DNA from: Pigoraptor chileana
Taxonomy: Eukaryota; Opisthokonta; Filasterea
Direction of reading: 5' to 3'
DNA: 32,925 nt
NCBI GenBank assembly: GCA_943704495.1
Contig: CALSCR010000312.1
Location: 1-32,925, forward strand
Of this stretch, positions 19,932 through 30,816 are shown one piece after another. How positions within the stretch are numbered: position 1 is the first letter of the stretch; each line of letters starts with the position of its first letter. The position numbers were made by a program, and so were the translations under genes. The notes beneath the pieces were generated by a model. The model saw only the letters and a program-made list of their open reading frames with translations, was not told the origin of the DNA and made no database searches.

Positions 19932-21860
19932 TCAGTTATTGCTCCATTGGCCACCATTGTTGTTGTCTGTCGAACTGCTGACGGCGTCGGCATTGGCGTT
20001 ATGCATCTGTTCTCCCTCAGGCACCACAGGGGCGCCGGCATTGTCTCCACAGCCCAGCAACCCGCTGCCATCCGTGCAGTCGGCAGAGGAGGAGCGGTCC
20101 ATTTTGTCCTTGGCGCTGTGCACGGCGTCGGCAATGGCGGCCACGACCACGGTTGTGTTCAGCACGAGGTCCTGCTGGGCAAGAAAGCGGAAGTCACCCA
20201 CAAGCGCCCTCTGCCGCGCACGCTGACGGGCGGGCAATGACGGCCATCGCGTGTCCGACAGCCGCACGTGCACCACTCTGTACTCCAGGCGGAGAATGGC
20301 AGCCAGGCGCTCATAATACTCGGAGCACACCAACGCCATTCCAAACGGGCAGATCAACACAATGCTTCCGCCGGGAGGAAGATACAGCGCATGCATCATT
20401 TCCGAGCCGTGGACTCCAATGACAGCATCACTTCGGGACACAAGAGACACGGCCTCGACGAAGGAGATGTTCTTTGGTGCAAGATGTCGCACGGAATAGT
20501 TGTCATCGAGGAGGCGTACAATCAGAGACAGTGGATTGCGTGCACGGGGGCTCTTGTCGCGATCGGCAAAGGCGATGCGCGGGCGCGCTCCTGTCGTGTT
20601 CAGACCGACGTCCCCGGGCGAGCCAGTGTCACTGCGCACATCATGTGTGCGGCGATCGCGCAGGGACGCAAACAGCATGTGAGCGCGTAGAATGAGCGCC
20701 ACGTGACGGACATTGGCCTCGACGATGGTCTTCGTCGCGCCACTCGCGGCAGTTGTATCCTCCGCTGCGTATCCCTCCTCACGACCCTTACTACCGCGGT
20801 GCTGCCCAGTGTCAGACTCGCGCTCCTCGGAGGCAGATTCGGTTGGCGTCAGCGTAAAGCTGATCCGCGTTAAAAAGGCGCCCAGCGACGCACAGAAAAC
20901 ATCATCTGCATGCAGGTCTCTCGAGCTTTGCATCACCAAACGCGCCGGTTGCGCAAATGTCTTGAGGACGGGGAAGACAGTCGGAAACGCGGGGTCCAGT
21001 GCGGCGTCGAGGGTAATGATGGTGTCGAGCTCGTTGAAGAGGCCCTTGGACACCACTTCGTTGGCCTCCCGCGCGAGGCCCTGCCGCTCCGTGTGCCTTC
21101 CTGCGTCACCAATCTCCTTCATAAGGGCAATCTTGGCGTTCACAATTGCAAAAAAGTGCTCGTGCATGTGGAGCAGGTTGCCCATTTTGTGTCCAAGCAC
21201 AAAATAGGCAGCCGATCCATGCAGCCGAGTCACGTGCGCCGCCCGGTCAAGCACGCTACGTGACACGCGCGCTACGCGTGGCTTCTCGGCGCCGGCGGTG
21301 GGCCCACGCACAACAAACTCGTCGATCCACACGTACTCATCGGCATCAACGACCGTGTCATCCAGACGCTCACCGTTAATCTCGACTGCTTCCCCGATAT
21401 TTAGCTCCTCGTTCTTCTTCTCATTACCCTCCGCCACTGCTTCGTCATACGCTTTCCGCCACGCCATCCACCACCCGTGCTGAGCTTCATCGAGAGATGC
21501 ATTCCCAACCGGTTGCGAGAGAGCGGCCAGCGTTTTGCCACTGAAGCAGGCGTTGCGGAATGTGAGCAGACGTCCGGGACCCACGGGATTCAAAACGCTC
21601 ACCTCGCGGGGACTGAGATGCCCCCAGCGGAGGGCGCGCTGTTCCGCGCCGTGCCGTGGCTGAACAGACGGGTCGGATACAGCCTCCACCCCCGACGCTC
21701 TGTAGAGCCAACCATCACTCGTACTTCGCACCGCCGTTTGAAACGTCACATCATCCTCGTAAACAAGCGACGGGGGAGGAGGGGGAGATCTCTTCAGTGA
21801 CAACACAAATATAAGCATGCACGCTGCCGCACCAATCATAACATACGTCCTGCGCCTCAT
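19932..21860 (-). CDS. GT61/DUF563-family glycosyltransferase, type II membrane protein
   Basis: A single exon of 642 residues. Family members (plant xylosyl/arabinosyltransferases, animal EOGT and POMGNT2) are Golgi or ER enzymes that transfer sugars from nucleotide sugars. Residues 1-6 are basic (MRRRTY), a signal anchor spans about 6-22, and a proline-rich stem follows. The luminal domain includes DEYVWIDEFVVRG and AYFVLGHKMGNLLHMHEHFFAI. The family's C-terminal block, SRSDAVIGVHGSEMMHALYLPPGG, lies at 475-498 with the HGSE/HGAG-type loop at 484-487. Two Ser/Glu-rich insertions (about 360-400 and 425-450) and an acidic Asn/Ser tail are low complexity. The start is the only ATG that gives the anchor. 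The gene is intronless, unlike most neighbours. The exact sugar and acceptor cannot be told. Confidence 0.83.
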   Translation of the reverse strand: MRRRTYVMIGAAACMLIFVLSLKRSPPPPPSLVYEDDVTFQTAVRSTSDGWLYRASGVEAVSDPSVQPRHGAEQRALRWGHLSPREVSVLNPVGPGRLLTFRNACFSGKTLAALSQPVGNASLDEAQHGWWMAWRKAYDEAVAEGNEKKNEELNIGEAVEINGERLDDTVVDADEYVWIDEFVVRGPTAGAEKPRVARVSRSVLDRAAHVTRLHGSAAYFVLGHKMGNLLHMHEHFFAIVNAKIALMKEIGDAGRHTERQGLAREANEVVSKGLFNELDTIITLDAALDPAFPTVFPVLKTFAQPARLVMQSSRDLHADDVFCASLGAFLTRISFTLTPTESASEERESDTGQHRGSKGREEGYAAEDTTAASGATKTIVEANVRHVALILRAHMLFASLRDRRTHDVRSDTGSPGDVGLNTTGARPRIAFADRDKSPRARNPLSLIVRLLDDNYSVRHLAPKNISFVEAVSLVSRSDAVIGVHGSEMMHALYLPPGGSIVLICPFGMALVCSEYYERLAAILRLEYRVVHVRLSDTRWPSLPARQRARQRALVGDFRFLAQQDLVLNTTVVVAAIADAVHSAKDKMDRSSSADCTDGSGLLGCGDNAGAPVVPEGEQMHNANADAVSSSTDNNNGGQWSNN

Positions 21861-22456
21861 ATCTGTGGATATAACGGCGTCTCCTCAGGGAGCGCGGATG
21901 CCGTCTGTGCACTCCTCCAACAGCGATGCCCGCCCGCGCTGGGACTGCGGGAGGATGACTGCCCGCCAAGTGCTGCTGTGTGGATTCGGGTCTGACGAGC
22001 GACGTAAATGGCCATGAGACGCACGCTTTGCAATTGACGACGCCGATATCGGCCGACAAGCAGAAAGGGCAGCTGACTACTAATAGCGAGGTGGATCGAA
22101 TTTGCATGCTGGGTGTTGATGAAGTTTGCACGGTTTCCGTGAAAGTGGCACCTGTGCATGCAGCACACACACACTTGTGCAGTAAGATGCGTGCGTGAAT
22201 GCGTGGACGATGGTATCGATGCCAGACATACGCGCGGCGGGACGATTGCGCAGACTCCGAAAACTGTCTGAGACACACCCCAATGGGAAATGACGTCTTT
22301 TCCTATGATGACATCACAGATGTCACGTGATATGTCCGTCCGCACGTGCTGCACACTCGGATGATGCATGATCACGACGATCCGGTTGAAGTGACGGTGC
22401 CGACGCTATTTCGCAACCCTAGTTTCCATTCGCACCAGGAAGCAGGGCATCAGACC
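21861..22456. promoter_or_regulatory. Shared upstream region of GT61 and TRMT11
   Basis: About 600 bp between divergent starts. At 22290-22330 there is a compact group: TGACGTCT, then TGATGACATCA, then the full palindrome TCACGTGA at 22323-22330, about 130 bp before the TRMT11 start. In-frame ATGs upstream of 22457 exist, but the conserved N-terminus begins at 22457. No other gene is visible. Confidence 0.45.
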
Positions 22457-25400
22457 ATGGCGGGGTGCACTGGCAGACAGCACATTGTGCAGTTTGCAAA
22501 CATCCACCACGAATTCAAGTTGCCTGAGCTGGTTGCTGTGTCAGCCTTCGTGAATGCAGGCCTCACCTATAATGTAGCTGATTATGCAGTGGAGGTATGT
22601 GAGTGGCCATGGCCTCTTCTGTGCCCTGCAGCGCACGCGCTTGGCTGCCGAAGCACCATTCAGTGCTAATGCATGCCATCGTTCCCTCTCATTGCAGTAT
22701 CCGTTTCTCATTGTGAAGTTTGCGAATCCATCGGCAATACCGGCCATCCTGGAGAGAACAATACTTGTCAAGTAAGTGACCATGCCTTGTCTGTCACAGC
22801 CCATATTTTGGCGCTTGCCATGCCAGTGCAATGCGGTTGTGCATCTTGTCATTTACCCTACACACATTAACATCAACAGGTCAATATACGAGCTATGGGG
22901 CCACGGGGACACAATGGAGGAGCTCCACGCGGCTCTCAGAGCGTATCCCGCCGAGTGGCTGGTGGGGATCGTGCTCAGCCTGTCTCCAATGCATCTTGCC
23001 ATTCTACGGTCGCAACTGACGATGTAGTTTTACACCACCCGTGCAGATGCCCCACGTCAAATCGCAGACACCGTTCAAATATCTCGTGGAAACATATGGG
23101 AAGAAGAGCACACTGAAGCGCAACATATCGCTCATCGAGGGGTTTTCGTACATGGCGTTTGAAGGCCCCATCGATCTGCAACAACCGCAGCGGACGTATG
23201 TACTGCTCGAGTACTTTGGAGACGACCCAAGCGAGATCCCCGAACTACCTCTTCATCTTTACTTTGGAATGTTTGTGGGTCATCAAGAAGACCTTATTAT
23301 GCACCGATCGGCTGCACCTGCGCACTGTCGGTGGTCGGATGCATGTGCATTGGAAGTGTGGCGTCGCTTTGTGCTTTTCCATTGGCCATGCGTGATTGCT
23401 GTACATGTGCAGCAGTGCCTGTATTGACTGAGCGCACCATCCGCCGGAACATGCCTTGTCTGCCCCGCAGGTGGGACAGTCTCGGAGGGGCGATACACTC
23501 GATAAGTACGATCTGAAAAAGCGTCGCTTCATAGCCACCACGTCGATGGACGCCGAACTTTCGTTCATTATGGCAAACATGGCAATGGTATGACTTGGTT
23601 GTTGTGGGATGTGGATGGGTCATCGATGTATATGCAAGTATATACGTATGTATATATATATATATGTATATATGCATATATGTATATATGTATATATGGA
23701 TGCGTGTGCGTGCGTGTGCGTGCGTATGCGTGTGCGTGCGTGTGTGTGTGCGTGTGTGTGTGTGTGTGTGCGTGTGTGTGTGTGTGTGCGCGTGTATTTG
23801 TGTGAAGAAGGACAGTGTGCTCCATTTGAAGCAGTTGCAATCCACACCATGGCAGCCGTAGTCGCCTTGCTCTCTCTCGCGGAATGTTGTCCACACAACA
23901 CTGAACTTTCCCTGTTCTGAATTGTGCACGCTTGCTCTTGGACAGGCGCGACCAGGGACCTTCATTTTTGATCCGTTTGTTGGTACCGGTGTGTAATCGC
24001 AGCATGCATTGTGGATTATTGTGGTCATACCACTCAATTCTAATACCACAACTACCGCGTGCATTGGCATGCCATGTATTGACTATGGTCGTGGTCACGT
24101 GCAGGGAGCCTCCTTGTGCCTTGTGCAGTGCGGGGCGCAATGGTTTTGGGGTCGGACATCAATCCGATCGTGTTACGTGGCAAGGGTATTGGAACAAGTG
24201 GGTGGCCACATTTCTCTCTTCCCTCTCTTGTGGAGTCCTTCTACACAGCGCCTAAGACAGTGACTTGAATCCTTCATCTCTTCTCTCTTGCGCTCTCTCT
24301 TGATTCTATGACTTTTTGTGCTTGTGGCGTTTTGAGTTGCGGAGTCCACGCTACAGCGTCCGTGAACGCATGCAGCGCTTTCCCCTTGAAATTGCCTTTC
24401 ACTGCCGCTCCGTCGACATAATTCCAGCTGACTGCCTTGTGTGCATTGGATAAAGTCATGTAACATTGACTGTATCTCGATGCTTACTACCCACCCGCTT
24501 GTTGTCGCGCGCTTGTGCGTGATTTTTGCCCTTTTCCTCGTTTGGGACATCGCAGCGGAGGTGTGGATGCGCGATAACTTTGTGCAGTACGGCATTCTTG
24601 ACAAATTCGTTGGCATTTTGGCGTCAGACAATTCGCACATTCCATGGCGACTGGAGGAATTTTTCCACGCGATTGTTGCCGATCGTAAGTGCATCGGACT
24701 GATACAGTACCCATGCACACCATGCACTCACACGCGTGAGAGATACATCGCTCTGTTCGTCTGACTCTGTTTGCGGATTGTGTAATGTACGCTAATTTGA
24801 ATGCAAATGAATGGGTTGCCCCTATTAATGAATTCGTCGATCAACTGCGATGCCACTGCCTGCATGCAGCCCCGTATGGCATTCGGGAAGGTGCTCGCAA
24901 GATTGGCGTGAAGGAAGGACGCGAGCTCAAGAAGATTCCAGATCACCTGTGAGTGTGCGTTGCAGTGGACTGACTGGGACATGTCACGTGTTGCGCTTTA
25001 TTTGCGCTTGTCTCAAAGCTAACCAATGAATGGACGACTGGTGCGCACTGCGCCTTTAGTAGTGCCTATGACTGTGCATATTCACAACGTCTGTGCATTA
25101 ACGACGACGACAGGCCCTGGTGACGGCAGACACTAACACCCCCCCCCCAAAATAAAAAAATAAACTCACAAACGCCCCATCGCAGGCGGGCTAACCACAT
25201 TCCTCAGTCGAAACCGTATGAACTTGCGGATGTCCTTGGCGATCTCCTTGATTTCAGTGCGAAGTTCTTGCAAATGGGCGGCCGTCTGGTGTACTGGATG
25301 CCTTGCTTCCGACCGGAGTGGGTGTGAATTGCGTGTTGTGCCCAGTAGCAGCGCGTGTGTGTGTATGTGTTGTGTGCATGTGTATTTGTCTGTGTGTGAG

Positions 25401-26336
25401 TATGCATCTGTGTATGCCCGTGACTGAGGATCTGTGATTCTTGCATCGCATGACGATTTGGGATTTCTTCACAGCTATGACGACTCGCACGTGCCGCAAC
25501 ACCCATCGCTCAGGCTCGTGTCGAACTGCGAGCAGAAGTTGTCTGGATTTGTGTTGAGCCGTCGACTAATTACGATGGAGAAAATTGCACCTTATCAGGT
25601 GGGCGACGCGTGTGCCGATAGCATGCAGCGTATGTGTGTGTGTGTGTGTGTGTGTGCTAGCCTGTGTGCTGTGTGAATATGTGTTGTTGTGCGTGGGCAG
25701 TGCGCGTGTGGGTGGTACTGCAATCGGGGCATTGGTTCTGTTGGACATATCTCGTTGTATTCCTGGTGGCGTCAATGTCTATTGACGTAAATCACACACA
25801 CACGGGACATATACATATATGCAGGCACATTCCCTTGCGAATGACACTGTCTTGTTTACAGCACTCAGCAATCTCCGCAACAAAGTGATGGCGTGTCACG
25901 AGGAGGAGCGCCCCGAGGCCTACAACAAGCGCAAAGAGCGGCGGTCGGAGGCCACTGTCCGTTGGAAGGGAGACAATCCTGAAGAGTACGAGCGGCAGGT
26001 GAGTGTCATGGCGCCACTCTCGCGCACAGGTCGTGCCGTGTGCCTGAGACGTTAACACATGCACACCAGCAGTGTCCATTCCGCAATCAAAGCCAGTTTT
26101 GACGCTTTCTCTGTTGGAATTCGGCGTCTCGTCTGCAGATGGAATATCGGCGGAATGTTTCTGCAGTGGGTATCGCAAAGCGGATCGAGCGCGAGCACAT
26201 GCGCGCCCGTGGTGAGCTGGTTGGGCGGGGGACTGCAAAGGAGCTGTGTGCGCGGTCGGCGTCGTCGGCAGCGTCCTCTGCGCCGCCGTGCGAGCAGTTG
26301 CAGCAGGATGCGGCTGCAGATGCCCACACTGCCTAA
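22457..26336 (+). CDS. TRMT11: tRNA (guanine-10-N2)-methyltransferase catalytic subunit TRMT11/Trm11
   Basis: Exons 22457-22594, 22698-22771, 22880-22961, 23047-23274, 23471-23587, 23946-23988, 24105-24185, 24556-24684, 24870-24948, 25186-25317, 25475-25598, 25825-25998 and 26139-26336 give 532 residues, every phase matching. Trm11 with TRM112 makes m2G10 in tRNA. The N-terminal THUMP-like part includes [18 protein letters not shown] and [21 protein letters not shown]. It is followed by [19 protein letters not shown], the SAM loop [14 protein letters not shown] (from residue 222) and GSDIN. The catalytic DPPYGIRE starts at 297. Then come [40 protein letters not shown] and a basic C-terminus ([13 protein letters not shown]) as in animal TRMT11. 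An extra charged region and Ala/Ser-rich tail make it about 70 residues longer than the human protein. Intron 7 carries a 45-bp repeat copy and intron 5 a large GT/TA microsatellite. Confidence 0.95.
23640..23803. repeat. Compound TA/GT microsatellite
   Basis: About 60 bp of TATATGTATATA-type repeat passes into about 100 bp of GTGCGTGTGTGT in TRMT11 intron 5 (23588-23945). The GT strand is the sense strand of the gene. Confidence 0.9.
24228..24272 (+). repeat. Intronic 45-bp repeat copy, TRMT11 intron 7
   Basis: Here the element is on the plus strand as the reverse complement of the copies in minus-strand genes: TTGTGGAGTCC, ACACAGCGCCTAAGACAGTG, ACTTGAATCC. It is flanked by TCTCTCTTCCCTCTC before and TTCATCTCTTCTCTC after. 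The CATGGG core is diverged to TTCTAC. TRMT11 is on the plus strand, so orientation relative to transcription is the same as in the other hosts. It sits in the intron 24186-24555. Confidence 0.85.
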
Positions 26337-26687
26337 ATTTTTTAAGTTGAACACGCATGGGTGTCTGCGTGCTTGTTATCTGTTTTTTGGTGTGGCGTGG
26401 CACCACCCTTTATATCTCTGTTTGATTGTCCATAAGGTTATGATTACATACCTTACTTAATGAAATGCGGCGGATGAAGAGTTTGTTGCATGACTATATC
26501 GAGGGTAATACTGCGCTCAGTACCCTTGAACTTGATAATGTTAATCCACTTCATCATGTTACCACAAACACGTGACTACTGGCGGCGTGTTTAGCGTGAA
26601 AGTAGAAGTTACAACCAGACAATAAGAAGATTCAGCAACCATACCACACAATACACAGTCTTAGCTAATCCTCGACAAATCGCAAAA
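26337..26687. other. Spacer between TRMT11 and the isomerase gene
   Basis: About 350 bp with T-rich sequence just after the TRMT11 stop and an ACACGTGACT at about 26568. It should contain the TRMT11 terminator region and the next gene's promoter. No other gene is seen. Confidence 0.5.
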
Positions 26688-27735
26688 ATGTCCTCATTGA
26701 AACTCTCCGTAGTAAAATCGTAAGTTACGGAAAACGCAACATTAATCCAGTTGCCATGATATAGTGTGTGTGTGTGTGTGTGTGTGAAACATGTGTTCAT
26801 GCTGAATCCCTCTTGCGCGCAACAAATCTGCAGGCTGTGGGGCGTGGATATCGACGCCGATGACATTTCACAGTGGGACGGTATGTATTTGCTGCACTGT
26901 GGCAGCCGCATTCGTGTGCCATTCCTTTGTGTGGTCGTGTGTGCATGTGACAGTGTGTCGTACATCAACTGGCTGAATTGACTGTTCCTCAAAGGCTTCT
27001 GCGTATGCGTATTTGCATATGCATAACCCATGATGCCTACGAATAACCGATGCCATCAGCTGTTCTTTCCCGCGTCGCACGCGACGGCTTTTGGGGTGTG
27101 GAGTGCCCCGTCGGCCAGTTTTTTGCGTTCCACAAAAATCCTGCGGTTTTTGTCTCGCTGCTCGCGAAGCACGGCCTTGGTTTCGTTGCTCAAGTGCACA
27201 CAATGGGCTATCCGACACCCGCGGCAACCGTCGATGCACATGTCGCGTGGTTCACTGAGCGTGTTAGGGTGGGGTGAAGTCCCTGCATACATGTGCTTGA
27301 GTTGAGTGCGGAAGGCGTGTTGACGGCCCGGGTGCTGCCTGTCTAATGCGTTGTGGTGCTTGTGTGTGGTCTCCATTGCGCCAACTCCACCATTTGCATG
27401 CCACTCTGTGCACCCGTGACGCCGTGCCCAAGCTGCCCTGTGTGCCCTTGTGCCGTGTGCCTTGTTATTGTGCGTTTTGAATTGCTGTGCGTGCATCATC
27501 ACTCAACCCACGGACTCGCCATGCAATGCAATGTGAAGGAGGCGCGCGCACTTGGCGCCTGCTTTGTCAACTGCCACGGCGGAAAGGACTCGTGGCCTCT
27601 TGCAGATAGCGCCCGTTTCCACGACGAGTGCATTCGCGTGGCGTCGGAGGAGGGTGTTCACGTGAGTGGGGCATGTACCGCATGTTGTGGTACTACAATG
27701 AAGTGCGACGTGTTGTGTGTCGCTCTGTGTGAGTG

Positions 27736-27773
<38 letters not shown>

Positions 27774-28894
27774 ATCTGTGTGTGTGTGTGTGTAAAACGT
27801 GTGCGTGTGTACATGTGTACGTGTGTACGTGTGTACGTGTGTACGTGCGCGCGTGTGTGTGTGTGTGTGCGTCTGATTGTGCTTTACATGGCAGTTCACG
27901 ACACTGACTTGAGCATTTTTATTTTATTTATTATATATATGCACACAACTGTGTAATGATGTCAGGTTGTCTTTGAGACGCACCGCCAGCGCGCGCTCTT
28001 TAATCCCTGGACGTCGCGTGACATCCTCAATGCCGTGCCGCACATGCGGTGGGTTCGCAGTTGTTGCTGTGCGATCTCTCACGTGACATACTATATCACT
28101 GGCTAGCGATGGGCCGTAGTTTGGCTCTGCGCGAATTCAGCAAGCTCATCCCTTGTTAACGTGACCCCACGTGGCCTCACGCAGGGTCAACGCGGACCTG
28201 TCGCATTGGGTCTGTGTGAGCGAGCGCATTCTCGACGCCGCGTTCGATCCCGAGTGGCCCGCGATTCTCTCCCTTGTCGCCGACAGGGCCGCCTACGTCC
28301 ACGCCCGCATCGGCCATCCACGTGAGTCTATCTGTTTTGCGACGTGTTGTGGCGCGTTCTGTGACGTCCCTTTGCATGCTTCTTGCGGATCCCACCAACA
28401 ATGTGATTTGATCACAGTGGATGTGCGATTTGCTGCATTCATATTTGCTCCCAATGAACCCAGTCGACGCAAGGGGACGCAACGGCTGCTTGCACACGAA
28501 CAAAGCCAACATCCCCCTTTGCACTTTCGCCACCGCAGAGGGCCCGCAAGCGGCAGACCCGTCCGCGCCAGAGTATGCACAGGAGCTTGCCGCACATTTG
28601 TCGTGGTGGACGTCCATCTGGAGGCGACTGGATGCACAGCCCGATTCGTTCTTCCCTCGTGGGGAGCGGCGAGCGTATGTGTGCGTGGAGGTGAGCTGCG
28701 GTCCTCACCGTGCGTATGTTGCCAGAGGGCTGTGTCATGTATTGAAGTGGCTACTATCTTGATATGTGCAGCACGGACCCTATCCCTACATGCCCAGCGA
28801 GCCGCGGACGCTTAAGCCCGTTGGGGGACTGGACCTGTGGGACATAAATGACTTTGTCAAGCGTGCCGTAGAGACCGAATTTGCAAAGCTGTGA
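26688..28894 (+). CDS. Sugar phosphate isomerase/epimerase-like (xylose isomerase-like TIM barrel) protein
   Basis: Exons 26688-26719, 26834-26880, 27060-27268, 27539-27661, 27966-28048, 28185-28321, 28539-28690 and 28772-28894 give 301 residues with consistent phases. The fold is the AP-endonuclease-2/xylose-isomerase-like barrel: strand 1 SLWGVDI, RVARDGFWGVECPVG, FVAQVHTMGYP, ARALGACFVNCHGGKDSW (H109), HVVFETHRQRALFNPW (E141), RVNADLSHWVCVSE (D169, H172), YVHARIGHPQGPQ (H209), YVCVEHGPYPY (E261). The usual Glu-Asp-His-Glu metal set is therefore present. Members isomerise or epimerise sugars, hydroxypyruvate or inosose, and the substrate here is unknown. The exon 4 acceptor is AAG rather than YAG. 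It is chosen because FTERVR joined to EARALG matches the family without a gap. Confidence 0.88.
27735..27870. repeat. (GT)n microsatellite in isomerase intron 4
   Basis: About 135 bp of GTGTGT broken by GTACGTGT and ATGTATCTGT units, in the intron 27662-27965. The GT strand is the sense strand of the gene. Confidence 0.88.
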
Positions 28895-28917
28895 CCCATT
28901 AAAGAGTGCAATTGCCG

Positions 28918-28923
28918 AATAAA
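28918..28923 (+). terminator. Candidate polyadenylation signal AATAAA
   Basis: A canonical AATAAA lies 24 bp after the isomerase stop codon, in the 245-bp spacer shared with the convergent GID8 gene. Whether this organism uses AATAAA is not shown by the other genes here, most of which lack one at this distance. Confidence 0.4.
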
Positions 28924-29138
28924 CATGTATCAGCAAAATACGCGCCGGAAATTCATGTCCCATATGGTCCATTTGGCACGAAAATATCGGGCACAACACA
29001 AAAAGAAACAACAGCCGCAACGCACCAGCAACGCACGCACGCACGCACACACACGCAGCTGCAGACCAATCGCCAGGTCCGTGACGGAGCGGCAGCAACG
29101 GCCCCCACATCCACGCACCCACGCACTAGGACCTCACA

Positions 29139-29586
29139 TCACATAGACGTCTCCATTGCGTCAGCAGGGTTTTCGAGACTCGCCGATGCAACGTCCGTCA
29201 TCCGCGGGTACCTCACTTTCTCATCCAGCTGAGATTGCGCCCAAAAAAGCATCTTAAGAAGACCAGGGAGCTTGGGCTCGCGCTCCTGCGACAAGGTTGA
29301 CATACACGCACACATACACGTGCACGCATGTATGAGCACGTATGTGTTGAAAGCGTAGGCTGCTAATTTGACAACATGCCATGCAATTTACTATCCTCCT
29401 CCCTCGTGCCACAGACACCATCGTTACACTCTGGGACACTGCAATCACATACACGTCGCTTGATGCAAAGCAGCAGCACCATCGAACACACAACCTGGCT
29501 AACCTGCGCTTGGCTTGTGAGTATGGCCGCATTGAGTTCACTTGCCGTCTTCTGCCGTTGCGAGGCATCCAGGAGGTGCCTGCGCC

Positions 29587-29619
<33 letters not shown>

Positions 29620-30816
29620 GATGAGTTCGGATGGATAATTGGGGTGCATATACGCCTAGATAACAAAGACTGAGCACATCATGCATAACTATAAAGTAAT
29701 ACACAAAGTCGTCGAGTAATGCGACACTGTAGACTATATTGTCGTTCTCTTTCAAATTCAAATGACAGACGGGCTTGCGTTAACCTCCCCCTTCACATAC
29801 AAACACGTGAACCACGCGCATGAACACACAGAGCAGACATAGACCGTCAGTACTCAAAATGCCTTGGGCATAGCCCATCGACTGCAACCAAACAGACACA
29901 GCACACGAGATAGAGGGACATGAAGGAGGATCAAGCGTGTTAGGCTCTATCCCATGGACTCCACAATGGCAACAGAGGTAGAGAGAGACACAAACAAACA
30001 CACACACACGCACGCACCCGACGGGACAGGCCTTCTGATTCTCAAAGGCAAGGAGAGCCATAGTGCGTTCAAGCTCCTCGAGAAACTGCGGGTGTTCCTC
30101 AACCCGCGGGGCCATTTCTTCCTGCGCAAACTCAAGTGCATCCTGCATCCGATTCTGCACTCGCACATTGTGCAAGCAAAGCAACACCCGAAAAACAAAT
30201 TGAGCAACCCCAAAGCCGTAGAGACACAAAAGCAGTCAACGCAACACGAGCACACCCCGCGCACACCACATAGAACGACTCACGACGGTCGTGGCGGGCG
30301 TACCTGTCGGATGAGCTCAATCAGCCGCTGCTGCTGAAGATGAAAGTACAGCCGGGGGTTTGTGTCGAGAATTTCGGGATTCAAGTCGTTGACGAGCTCA
30401 ATGGCGTGCTCGATGTTCCCCTTCTGGACTGACGCTCGAATTCGCATCCTGAAGCACAAACGAGAGAGCGAGAGAGAGGACGTCAAGCAGATGGTCGCAT
30501 TCGTATAAGCCACAAGAACCCCTCTGTACCACCACTTCATTCGGTCACACGCACACATGTAAACGCCAGCGCAACGACACAACAAAATCCACACCATGGC
30601 ATCACACAAAACCAGAAATTACCTGTCCTCAATCGAGTTGAGGTCAATATTCGGGTTTTCTCCGCTTTCGTGCATGAACCTTTCGGCGGCATCCTTATAC
30701 CCCTCAATGACAAGATAGTTCATCACAAGGCGATTCATATCCGTCTTGCTTATTTTGACGGCTGCCATCCGCTTCTCCCATTCGTCCAGTGCAATGGCCT
30801 TCTTAGAGGCCGCCAT
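29139..30816 (-). CDS. GID8: GID complex subunit 8 (TWA1), LisH-CTLH-CRA protein
   Basis: Exons 30816-30623, 30448-30304, 30154-30018, 29579-29504 and 29285-29139 give 232 residues (human 228) with consistent phases. GID8 is the scaffold of the GID/CTLH E3 ubiquitin ligase, bridging the RING pair and RanBP9-type subunits. LisH spans about residues 26-58 ([26 protein letters not shown]). CTLH follows with [48 protein letters not shown] follows with [34 protein letters not shown], then [38 protein letters not shown]. Every segment aligns with animal GID8 by eye. Intron 3 (29580-30017) carries two decayed copies of the 45-bp repeat. Confidence 0.95.
29850..29967 (-). repeat. Two decayed 45-bp repeat copies, GID8 intron 3
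   Basis: At 29929-29967, GATCAAGCGTGTTAGGC, TATCCCATGGACTCCACAA matches the consensus well, followed by GGTAGAGAGAGAC. At about 29850-29889, TACTCAAAATGCCTTGG, CATAGCCCATCGACTGCA is an older, weaker copy. Both are in the usual orientation relative to the gene. Confidence 0.7.

Noticed and set aside
20268-21263. Several plus-strand open frames of 100-164 codons opposite the GT61 gene
   Set aside because: They are antisense shadows of a GC-rich coding frame with no recognisable domain. The minus-strand frame has an anchor and family motifs.
22346-22456. Upstream in-frame ATGs for TRMT11
   Set aside because: The extension is His/Met-rich and absent from the family. The conserved N-terminus begins just after 22457.
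25134-25160. Poly-C and poly-A runs near 25140 as a possible element boundary
   Set aside because: This is a short homopolymer run inside TRMT11 intron 9 with no flanking repeat or coding remains.
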